Program-made: the position numbers and the translations under genes | In this document: one piece after another, positions 54,408 through 64,000 of the stretch | Numbering within the stretch: the stretch's first letter is position 1 | Layout of the letters: each line of letters opens with the position of its first letter | Assembly (NCBI GenBank): GCA_019787685.1 | Contig: JAHNUO010000020.1 | Location: forward strand, 186,001-250,000 | DNA length: 64,000 nucleotides | Reading direction: 5' to 3' | From: Chiua virens | Taxonomy: Eukaryota; Basidiomycota; Agaricomycetes; Boletales; Boletaceae | Notes under the pieces: generated by a model | What the model was told of the DNA's origin: nothing | Seen by the model: only the letters and a program-made list of their open reading frames with translations | The model's database searches: none

Positions 54408-57400
54408 ACGACGTTACCTATTGGTTTGCGCGGCAGTCGTGTTCATTCTTCTCGTTTTCCATAATACCTGGCTTACAGGATGACTGTCTATACACAATAG
54501 ATGTTGATTATATTTTTCTTGATGACCTGGGGACGTATGTGAACCGGACAGTCGAACTCGGCAACATTAATATTGTTGGTCGTATATATGACGGATATTT
54601 CTTTTGTTTGCTCTTGTTTTTATGACTATATTACCCTTTCGGTATCTACACTGAATTCTATGAAAATGGCAGAACGGTAGTTGGCAGAATGGCAAAACCT
54701 GTTCCGTTGTTATTTCATGTAGAGTTGAAATGCCGGGGGACATGGAGGATCTCTTTTTCACAGATGAAAGTGTGATCTCAGTATTTTGCCCTTTCTCATG
54801 CCTTAATCAGAATCTTCCTCACCATATACAGGAGTAGACGTTACGAGTCAGAGTCACTTACGACAAGAATAAGTACGTCCGGCTTCAAGGACACTCCGAA
54901 CTCGAATTGTCTTGTTGACAGCACAGATCTAGAGGTGGTCGTAGCGCTTGGTCGTCCGCGTCAATGTTCAAACTTGGAATCCGTGATCTCGTCTATCACT
55001 GATCTATACGGCACACCCATGGTGGACTTGTAACTTGGATTCGTCATCCTGACAGAGCTTTGGCGGACACCTCGGACACTTCTTGGAGGTCCGCTCAAGT
55101 ATATATATATACTGGGTATAGCGCAGGGCAGTGGCGCACCACGGTTCTCGGTCCCAAGGCACCCGCTGATCTGGCAGCTGAATGCATCATTGTCAATGCA
55201 GTGACATCAACGCATCAACGCCGATGGATACTCCAGTGATATGCTCCGCTCGCTTAGACCTAGGCACGCCGTACGTTCGAGCCAACTTAGTCGGCAGCGT
55301 TCTGAATCGGTGAGCCGCATACCGAGCGCAAAATGAGACCGAGACGCCCTGGCCGGTTGGAAAAGTAAATACCCAGAGCGAACGAAAAGGCTTGGTTGGG
55401 TATAGCGCAGGGTCCGAGGTACGACTGTTATCGTGGGCCATCGTTGCGCGATGGCATCTTGGCTTGGCCGCGGACGTTGGTATTGTTTGAACTTTGGGGT
55501 TCTATGATGCGGCACTGGCTGCAGGTTGGTACCCTGACAATGTTAATGATGACGGACCCATGGTAAGGGATTGTATACTGATACCGTCGACTGCCTTGGG
55601 GTCGTGCGACTCGATGGCGGCCTGTATCCCCACGAGCCACTCAGCTCTCGCGGAAGGTGTCCTCGTTCAGCATCGTCAGTAAGACCGTTTCGTGGGATAT
55701 CGAGATACGGTGCACGGATGTGGCGCTCCAACGTGACCCTACAGGATACGCACCCATAGTCGAATCACATCGAGAGCAATCGGCAGCGACGATGGTTGAA
55801 GAAAGAACGCGGGAGAGTCCAGGCACGTTCGATCGAGTCGGACTTTTCTGCCCTTGCGTCGACGCACAACGCGTACTTGCACAGAATAACATGGCCTGCA
55901 ATTTCAAGGGCGACTTCGACTTTTGACCCAGACCAAACGCATACTTGAACCACTCGGCTCCCTCTCAGGTTGTCATTCCCTGGCGGACGGTGAGCTGTCT
56001 AGAATCTGGATGACGTACCAAGTTCCTGTAGGCTAAATAATGCTTGAATTAGGATCCGCCATATGATCGCCGTCTCGAACGCCTGAACTGCAGAATCGTA
56101 TCAGAAGAGCGGACAGGGTCAAAACATGCAGCGATACCTGTCAAGCGTCAATGATGCGTATCCAACTTGAAGGCGCAAAGAACATGGGCAGTAAGTACAT
56201 ATTAGTCATACCTCCGGCGGCGCATATGCCTTGCTGACGAGCTCACCTGTGGCGTCGCCCCGATTGTATCGTGTGTCGAATGTTTTAATTTAATCCTTCA
56301 AATTTGGTGTCACCTTGATTTCAACTTCTGCGCTGACTGGTGCGTCTCACGCCAAACTTATTACGGACGCCACCGCCACCCGATCCCGCACCGCGCAACG
56401 GCCAGAGCATTTGAGTGATCTATTTATCGCTGAGTGATTCAAAGTCATATGTACATACCACTGGCCGTGTTTTACGGACGATCCGAGTCGGGGGATTTGT
56501 CGTACGCGCCTCCCAATAAATCGTCCAGGCATCGCTCGGAACTCGAATTCGGAGCCTATCCGCGCCGCCGTACGATCCCGGCCTCTTCACCAACGTTCGC
56601 TTGACGTGTTCCTGTTTTCCCTCAGCCCCCTAGTCCGTCCTTCCGTCCTTGGAGTGCTTCGGTGCTTCGATACTTCCGTGCGAGCGTGTTCCCGTCGTTC
56701 TATCGGTTTGATGCTTCGATGATGCGTACGCGCAGATGTTTCAGGGACCAGGACCCGAGCGCTTGGCAGTGGGGGTTTTAGCTTTTGGTGGTGTTCTGGA
56801 TTTAGCACTGGGCGGCTTGGGAAATGCACAGATGGCACCCCACTACCGATCGAGGGTGCCTCGTAGCGTGTGTTTGGAAAACGAGTTCCGTGCCAAGCAG
56901 CGACAAGGCGCAGGTGGCTGGTCTGGATCCTGCGCGCTGTCGATGCATATCACATATCACAGCAGTGATCCAAGAAAAGACGCCGCCCGCCACCCTTCAC
57001 GTCACGGCGTGCGTAAGCACTAGAACCCGAAGCCGAGCCAAGTTGGGCTCGATGATGATGCATATGATGTCAGGACGGACCAGTCCTTTGTGATCATCGA
57101 GAACCGCGAGTCCGAAATACGATAACGATAGTGTGTTCCTGGCTTGATGCAAAGACATCATGATGAGTTCACGGCAGGGTGACACCAGTTGAACTACGGA
57201 AGCGGGCGCGAATGCCGCCATCGCACCGCCATCATCCGACATTGGCGCACGAGCGGCGCGGCGGCCACCAATCCTAATCATGAATATTAATGGAATGGGG
57301 ACTACTTGATGTACGTGGGCGGTGGGTCTATATCGGACCGGTAGCACCGGCTACCTTGCCAATCTTGTTTCAAACTTTAGAGGGACGGTTCTTCGCATGA

Positions 57401-59038
57401 CATTTGGCGGTGCCATCATATCTTGGGAGCCGAAGAGAGTTGGGGGACCGTTTCAGCTTTAGTCCTACCGGGTATAGAACGTTCCCGGTCGATCATGATC
57501 TCTTGGTCGTTGTAGGAAGGTACCGAACAGCGGAAAGGCATACAGAATTCGAATCCGAACGAGATCGAGACGGAAGGAAAGCGCTCCCCAAAAATTTAAA
57601 ACAAGGGCCCGGCATGGTCGACTTGCCGGTATCATAGCAATATCATCAAGTTCGGGCGTACCTCAGGGAATGAAGTATGAGCGCACACTCTAGAGTCGTA
57701 TGAGCGCACTATGACCGTAGATGGCAAGGGAAACCCGACGATGGGGGATGAGTCAAGCGTGATATTTGGATTTGACATATTGGGCGGCTCGACATGTCAG
57801 TTGTGTGAAAAGGCCGGCGGCATTCCCGTTGTATTATGGAAGCCCAGGCTTTCGAGTTTGATCAGGGGATCCGAAACTCTTCACCGGCGATCTTGAAGTG
57901 CCCGGGCCGTGGGTTGTCACGTCTGTCCAGAGTGAATCGAGGGCTACTCGGTTCGATGGGGGTGATGGTTGCAATAATATATGCGGTCGATAGCAGTTAA
58001 GGAGGGGAGGAATCGGGATTCTCGAGGACGCAGCAACCGTCGTATAATGTGGACAAATATATTGAACAATAGAGGGAACTAGTGAAGGCACGTGCTGCGC
58101 GAGGGACGATCTTTCGCCGTAATGAAGGTCGCCGCCGCCGCCGCATCAGCAGTTTGGGGGGACTACTGCTTCTGAACACGTACTGTACCTATCAATTGTG
58201 TAGTAGTCATTGTGCCAGGTACTCGGTCGACGTAACATCCACAACCACATGATGCTAGTACGTTGGAAGCACTCGCTATATATCAGTGTGGACACATTGC
58301 GGTTTTGCGCGCGCGGATCCTGTAGAAAAAGAATGCCTCGTGTCGCACTGCAATGCACCGTGTGCCTGTGCATCACTACTGTTAATCAGAGAGAAAATGG
58401 AACACACTATTAGGTGCATGTAAAGGAAAACATGTGTGTGAAAGTGTCGCAGCGGGTCAACCACGTGGGTGCCAAGGTCATTCTAAACCCACTTGACAAG
58501 AGCAACTCGCTTGCCTGATATGATCTGTGCAATCGTGGGATGTCGTCACTCGATGGGTTTCCGAGGGTTGCCTCGTGCGTTGGAGCTGCTCGGAGGGAGA
58601 GACTCGCGATAAAGAATGCGTTCAAAGGGGCCGGCGTACGACCGCAAGAGACGGAGAAAATGATGCGGAGCTGGGGTGCATGCTGTAGATCGGCTAGCAT
58701 GAGTGGATTTGCAACAATGCAAGTACGCCTAGCTAGCAGGCTTCGCATGCCGGGTCGATGCAGTCGAATTGGCATGACGACGGAGTCGATCGCAAGGACT
58801 TGAAATGACTACACGTGTTTGGAGGTGCAGGACGAGCACATATGAATTTGGAATGCGTCACCTGGGTAACTGAAGCAGTGTCGGGAATGGGCGTGACTCG
58901 CGTATGTGGCTGCGCTGACCCTAGGATGTGAACGTGTGAAGCGTAACCGGTCAAACGTAAGTGTAATATTTATTAAACTATATCATTCCTATAAATCTCA
59001 TCTCAACTTGCACGATTCCTCTCCCATCCGACCTCACC
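54408..59038. other. Gene-poor 4.6 kb region
   Basis: I see no supportable gene. The region has short overlapping frames on both strands, for example around 55490-55930 and 57400-57900, without domains or splice logic. A motif gggtatagcgcaggg occurs at about 55114 and again at about 55397. Scattered B-box-like sequences did not fold into tRNAs. The composition varies sharply, with GC-rich segments near 56600-57050. It may hold decayed mobile elements or long regulatory DNA. Confidence 0.5.
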
Positions 59039-60078
59039 ATGATTCACCCTTCCTACTCTCCCCTCTTCACCCTCGGTTTGCTTGCCGACCACTCCCCCTC
59101 TCCTGACTCAGGAGACGTCTTCCCCACGAAAATTCTCTCACGATGACAATGCTTCTGCCATCTACTTCACCTTCCAGACCGCCAAGCGGGGCAGCCACGA
59201 GCTCCGCTCTTTTCTCTACCTCGACCTCGCGGATAACAAACCCTATCTCCCGTCACACAAACGCAAGTGCTCCACCTTGTCAAAGTCCACCAGCTGGACT
59301 TGCACCGCCGACATAAAATCTATCTATGACTTTGCGTGCGTTCCGTGCCTGGTCTCTTGTAATACCATGTTCTCATCTCTTCTTTTAGACGTTCGGAAAA
59401 ATCCACGACGACCCTTCCCTCCGTGCCTGCGGTATCCACTCGTCGCCGCAAGTCCAAAGAATCGCTCCGGAGCATCCCCTCTCCCAAACCAGCCCCTTCT
59501 GTTACCTTACCCGATCTCCCTATCACCTCCGCTCCCGTTGCTCTCCCGTTCTGCGCCCTCGTCTCTCATCAAAGAAGCGCCCAGCCTCTACTGTCGTCAC
59601 TTCACTACCTTCTCCCGCTCGCGTACCACGACCAGCGTCATTACGTTCCGAGTCCATCGCATCTCATGAACGTCGCAAGAGTCGCATGGACGCGCTCGCT
59701 TGCCTTGAAGGCCGCTCCAGTGCTCCTAACCGCGTTCCACGTCCCTCTACTCTTCGAAAGAACTTCATGAGCTTCAGTGACGACGAAGACGACAAGTTGA
59801 TGTCACCCAAGTCGACTACACACAAGGCAGCAACAGCGTCTGTGGCCCAGAGCGAGGACCTGAGTGGCTTTGCGGACGTAGAAGACGAAGTGGATGCCGT
59901 CATCCCCTCCATTCTGTGCAAGCGTGAGCGCGAGGAATCACTCCACGGTAAGCCTGCACGCAAACGGCGCGGTACCATCGAGAGCTGGTTTCCCCTCAAA
60001 AGCTTCATTGACTTCAAGGATGACGATCTGTCGTCTTGGAACTGGCGCAGCTTCATCGAGATCGGCGGTGTCTCATAG
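59039..60078 (+). CDS. Uncharacterised conserved-looking fungal protein, Ser/Pro-rich with WFPLKSF C-terminus
   Basis: I do not recognise a named domain. The N-terminal part reads RKFSHDDNASAIYFTFQTAK, GSHELRSFLYLDLADN. An intron with donor GTGCGT near 59337 and acceptor ttttag at 59390 joins SIYDFA to RSEKSTTTLPSVP. A basic Ser/Pro-rich centre follows (STRRRKSKESLRSIPSPKP, SHERRKSRMDALACLEGR). The C-terminus is KRRGTIESWFPLKSFIDFKD, LSSWNWRSFIEIGGVS, a distinctive end that suggests conservation. Frames disagree near 59080 (+1) and near 59540 (one base missing or two extra). The basic clusters suggest nuclear location (inference). The start at 59039 is tentative. Confidence 0.6.
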
Positions 60079-61930
60079 ACGCTGCTTCACCTTATCCTGA
60101 TTCCTGATAGCATTGCATGCTTATTTCACTTCGACATACGGGCAGGTCACCGAAGCGGTCCGACGTCGCGTACCGTAAAATTCCCCATTCAGGTGCTATA
60201 CTTCGTTTTTGCCGCTCTTGGACACGTTGAATGCGTCCACTCATACGTACTTACATGGACTAGACTCATTCAGTCATAGTTTATTCTGTATTATCATCGC
60301 CATAGCTTTACTAACATCCCCTCCCTAATGTCTGCATCACGCCACATCACTTTATCTTGTTACACGCTTTGCAACCTGCTTCTTTCACTCTTTACACATG
60401 CAATCTAATTGTAATACGGTAACCCATGAAACACGGCAAGTTCGTTTCAACGCATTCCACCCTTGTATCGTCGTCATCATGCCTACATGTCCGTTTGATT
60501 TCAGTTGCGTCAGTCGACTTGGTCTCGATCGGGTGTTTGATATGTTGATGAAATGGAACACTGACGCAATCGCAACTGTTGTAGCCGCGTTTCGGTTGAC
60601 ACTGACAGGAAATGCCGTCTCTTTGGATAGGCTGACGTGCACATTATAATTGCGACTCGGGTGGCATTCAATTGAGCTTACTAGAGAGACCCTGTGCGTA
60701 CCCTGACGCGGTATACCGCGTTATGGAACCGTAAACAAACCCTGACCTGTGACTCCCTATCCTTTTTTTTCCTCCGAGGCTCCGAGAGAGACAGTCGGCG
60801 GAGGAGCTTCCGGGACACCTCGAACGACCCGGGCCCCGATGACCGATCGTGACATTGTGTGATTGACACCAAAAAGACATCGCCGGCTCCGAGCGCCGGT
60901 TTCGGGCCTTGGACTGACGTTCCGTCGCGTGCCACGTCGGCTGAACCGTCGTTCCCACTAACATGGGGATTGACGTCGCACGGTGTACACGTTGGACAGC
61001 GCCCCGAGCCTATCTCGCTGCGTCGCGTCGAGGGCTTGTCAATGGTTTTTCCGGACGGAGGTGTCAGACTGGACGTTTCGCCGACGTCACTCGACGGCGG
61101 TCGTACGCGTGGCTCGTCGATCGTCGTGACACGGCGGACCCGACAGTGGCGCCCGGACGAACTGTTGGCGCCGAAGGGTGTCACCTTCATCCCGAGCTCG
61201 TCGGCCGTTCCCAAGTCCTGACAACCTTGAGAGGCGGCAGCGCTCCAAAAAGTCAACAAAGGGTGCTGACCCGTGAGCGGAGGCGACAGTGTCGCCCCGA
61301 GCTGGTCGGCTTTTTCCCAAGTCGTGTCACTGTCAACCTCGATCCGGTAGGTGTCCACGTTTCACCGCAGGACAACACCTATTGTTCACGGTTCGAGGAT
61401 GCTTAAACGCTTTGGCACGCGTAAGAGGCAGCCCTATCAGGCAGGGTATCTAGACAGGTATACATACAGACATGTGAATACCGCTAGCGCTGACGAACGA
61501 ACAATGACGTCCGGGTAGCAGGATAAATAAATCGAGCGACTGTCTGAAACTGCCAGCGATACAGAGTCTAGCTCTGAATCTTGGTTCTATTGACAGATAG
61601 GGATCAACGGTCCTGAGGCGATGCGAACGCGGCGACGCGTTTGGGATGTGCGAGAAGAGCCCTTGGTCTTAACACCCATATCCCCACGTTGATGATCACC
61701 GAGCTCCGGTGTCCATCAAACAGAGAGTGAAATCCACGCATGGGGCCAAGTCCAGCTCCAGGTACCAATGCATCACGTTCATATCGTCATCCCATCACCC
61801 TTCGATGTCCGCTATCACCGCACCGCCAAAAGCATAAAACGAAATGGAGACGAGGACGGGAGAATTTTCCATAGTCTGACGGCACGTCACGTCTAAGGCT
61901 ATCCAGAGGGTATCTTGAAAAAGAGTTGGT
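60079..61930. other. Intergenic region with a CpG-rich island open on both strands
   Basis: About 1.85 kb. Bases 60680-61420 are strikingly rich in CG dinucleotides and stay open in long frames on both strands (225 codons minus, 120-147 codons plus), yet no frame resembles a protein family. A cgagctsgtcggc...cccaagtc unit appears at about 61194 and again near 61300. No gene was called. Confidence 0.45.
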
Positions 61931-63819
61931 TCATAGCCCCAAGATCCTGAACTTCCCGAGGAGCCCCGGGGACGAACCGTCCTTGACGGTGGCCGTCGCT
62001 GGTATGGGGCCCATGCCCTCACGGCGGTAAACCGTATAGTCATGGTAGCGATGGGCCCCGTTCAGGGATCCGTACATGGATTGCCGACGCAGCGTCCCTA
62101 AGGGATGGTGTGGGGGTGGCGGCGCATACGGAGGCCGAGGGGAAGGCAACAAAACCCGAGACGACGGTCCAGGGCCAGATGGCGATAGCGCGGAAGAAGT
62201 CGGAGCAAAGTGTTGGGAGCGGTGTTTCTGTTTGAGGGTAGCATGGGGAGGCGATGAGCTGTGTTTGGTGTTAGACCTGGTCCGGTCGTCATGTTCTCTG
62301 CGTTTATCCTTGTCCTTTCCTTTTGCCTTGTCTTTCCCCTTGGCGCCTTTGGATGAGTCCTTGTCTTTTTTCTTCCCACTGTCTCGGTCACGATGATGCT
62401 TGTTGGAGCTGTCCAGGGGCGTGCCTCGAGGACGAAGCTCGGGCATATCAATCTTGCTAAGATGTGCCGTAACGCTCGTCGGTGCAATGTATTGATTATT
62501 CTTCCCCTTCCCATTGTTGTCATCCAGTTTGATAATCCGGGGACCTTTTTGTGGCACCGTCCCCTCGTTGGTATCGTACAAGACGTATGAATGAAGGTCC
62601 GATTCACCTACGTCGACACATAAGTTGAGTGATGCGATCTGATGGAACGGCCCCGGACATGAACACTTGAACTTTGTGCTACGTACCTGCTTTGTGACGT
62701 ATCCGCTTTATCTCTTCCACCACTTGCAATACCTTGGGAACTTGATTCGAGTCCGAGGAACGCACGCTGATAAACAGCATCGCCCCATCCTGCATGACGA
62801 AATGTCGGATAAGACTAGTTACATCATAAAGGTTACTTGAAATACTCACTTTCAAAACCTGCGTGGAATGCTTGGCATAGTCACCTACCGCGCCTTCTTC
62901 GAAAACAGTCACCTCGTTGACTTGTCCTCTACCGAGCTGTAACTCGGCGATGCGAGCGACACCCTTTTTGGGCGTTGGTTTAGGGGGTAGTTTCGGCGCT
63001 GCTGCTGCTGCTGCTGCTGCGGGACTGGGCACGGACGCCAAGCCCGTTGGAGTCGTGGGTGAAGTGCCATTTGGTTCGTGATACGCATCACTCGCAGTCC
63101 CGGAACGTCAAAAGTGCTGTCAATATGACAATCTCAAGTCCTTTCCGGTCTTCAATATCGAACCTGGGAATGCGATATACTGATGAATACGCGAAACACG
63201 CACACACGGCATAGAACGGGGGAAAGGCAAAAAGAGCGCACCTGTTTAGATTATAGTCCAGGATCTGGACCGACGCCGTTCTGATCCGTCCTGGTGGTTC
63301 CTTTGTCACAGCAACAAGTACGGGTGGATCCGGTTTTCGAACGATGAAGCATTCTTCGCGTTTCCATTCGAATTCATGGCTGGCGTTTGGAAAAAGGAAA
63401 GGACAGGCGTTGAACACGCGTCGATTCGTATGATTTTAAAGACGAGGACGTACGTCTCCCATTTGAATGACCATCGAAACGTGAGCGTGCCGGTGTACTT
63501 GAGCTCGACGACTTTCGACGGGTTGTAGAGCTCCACAGTCTTGTGCTTGTTCGTAGCACTGGGTGCGGTTGCACTCGCTAACAAGGCCTCGGAAAGCGGA
63601 TCTGTACTAGCGTTTAGTGGACCCACGAGCGAACTGGAGTGCATTCGAAGATCGGGTCTCACCAGTCAGTTCGATTCGGTAGAGCTGCTGCTCCGAGAGG
63701 ATGCGGCGCCTACGGTAATAGACCTGTGCCCGAGGGGTCTGTGAGGTCGATTACAGTCCCAGCCGGTTGCGAGGTGTTCTGTGTGAGGAAGAGGGTGAAT
63801 AGATTCTGATCGAGGCTCA
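61931..63819 (-). CDS. Uncharacterised fungal protein with FKWE / RKPDPPV core and Lys-rich linker
   Basis: The product starts MSLDQNLFTLFLTQNTSQPA. A compact N-terminal domain reads KVVELKYTGTLTFRWSFKWE, HEFEWKREECFIVRKPDPPV, LVAVTKEPPGRIRTASVQIL and DYNLNR, RFDIEDRKGLEIVILTALLT. After an Ala-repeat and KPTPKKGVARIAELQLGRGQ comes HSTQVLK and AMLFISVRSSDSNQVPKVLQ. The end has a lysine-rich tract (KDKAKGKDKDKRREHDDR) and a Pro-rich tail closing GLLGKFRILGL. Several short introns, the first near 63670-63740. The N-terminal half looks like a lipid- or protein-binding beta fold and the lysine tract like a nuclear signal, but both are guesses. No named family is recognised. Confidence 0.7.
62998..63020 (+). 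repeat. GCT trinucleotide repeat coding for poly-alanine
   Basis: Seven perfect GCT units followed by GC, read on the minus strand as an alanine run inside the uncharacterised protein. It is coding, so length changes would keep the frame. Confidence 0.85.
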
Positions 63820-64000
63820 TGACGCTGGATGATGATCGATGATCCAGCGGATTCAGAGAACGGCTTTGGAAATCGAGGCGTGGATGAAAACAGTGGTGAA
63901 CTACTGAGACAAGCGTTTTCAAGTCGCTGATACGAAAGTCATGGCAAAGTGCGTGGCCAAGTCGAGGCACCCTCCAAGGATGACCGTAACAGCTGCGCAG
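63820..64000. other. Upstream region of the last gene, to the window edge
   Basis: Only 180 bases, containing the leader and promoter of the minus-strand gene ending at 61931. Nothing else is visible. Confidence 0.5.

Noticed and set aside
57540..57565. tRNA B-box-like sequence ttcgaatcc
   Set aside because: The surrounding bases form no T-arm stem or acceptor stem and there is no matching A-box.
60681..61358. 225-codon minus-strand frame
   Set aside because: The opposite strand is equally open and neither translation resembles a protein. CpG-rich composition alone explains the lack of stops.

Overview
The window is nuclear DNA from a filamentous basidiomycete. Genes carry many short GT-AG introns (about 45-75 nt), and the families are typical of Agaricomycetes: BTB and F-box proteins, a HET-domain protein, secreted aspartic proteases, a GH25 lysozyme, and a CoA-dependent acyltransferase-like protein. 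Proline-rich tails and the family mix suggest Rhizoctonia/Ceratobasidium-like Cantharellales, but that is inference. No rRNA, tRNA, CRISPR array, virus or complete transposon was recognised.

Layout. 1-1.5 kb: the 5' part of a KAP123/importin-4 gene (-). 2.5-12.3 kb: GH25 lysozyme, BTB protein, flavin monooxygenase FMO-1 and a secreted GPI-anchored protein, all (+). 12.4-15.6 kb: an F-box protein and GTP cyclohydrolase I (-). 17.6-19.6 kb: an acyltransferase-like gene flanked by short palindromic repeats. 21.8-29.1 kb: a housekeeping block with a small ORF, mitochondrial ribosomal protein uL23m, a DCR2-like phosphatase and the polarity factor BUD6. 29.3-35.2 kb: a large inverted duplication of a Crinkler-like gene (nuclease-like plus kinase-like domains) with inverted BUD6 fragments between the arms. 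37.3-42 kb: FMO-2 (-), a TIGR04076-like protein and an LRR protein (+). 42.5-47 kb: two tandem aspartic proteases with GPI-type tails (-). 47.4-52.7 kb: an intronless HET-domain gene (-) and a von Willebrand A-like gene (+). 53.2-54.4 kb: the mitochondrial phosphate carrier. 54.4-59 kb is gene-poor. 59-64 kb: two uncharacterised fungal proteins.

Three groups stand out. Housekeeping: nuclear import, folate/pterin synthesis, mitochondrial translation, phosphate transport and actin polarity. Secretion and surface: lysozyme, two proteases and a GPI protein. Conflict or recognition: the HET protein and the paired Crinkler-like genes. The Crinkler-like pair beside broken BUD6 copies is the most unusual structure.

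Annotation caveat: about ten otherwise clean genes contain single-base frame breaks, mostly +1 and often in short homopolymers. One is uL23m, which is expected to be essential. Base-level assembly errors are therefore likely, and I avoid calling genes pseudogenes on a single break alone.
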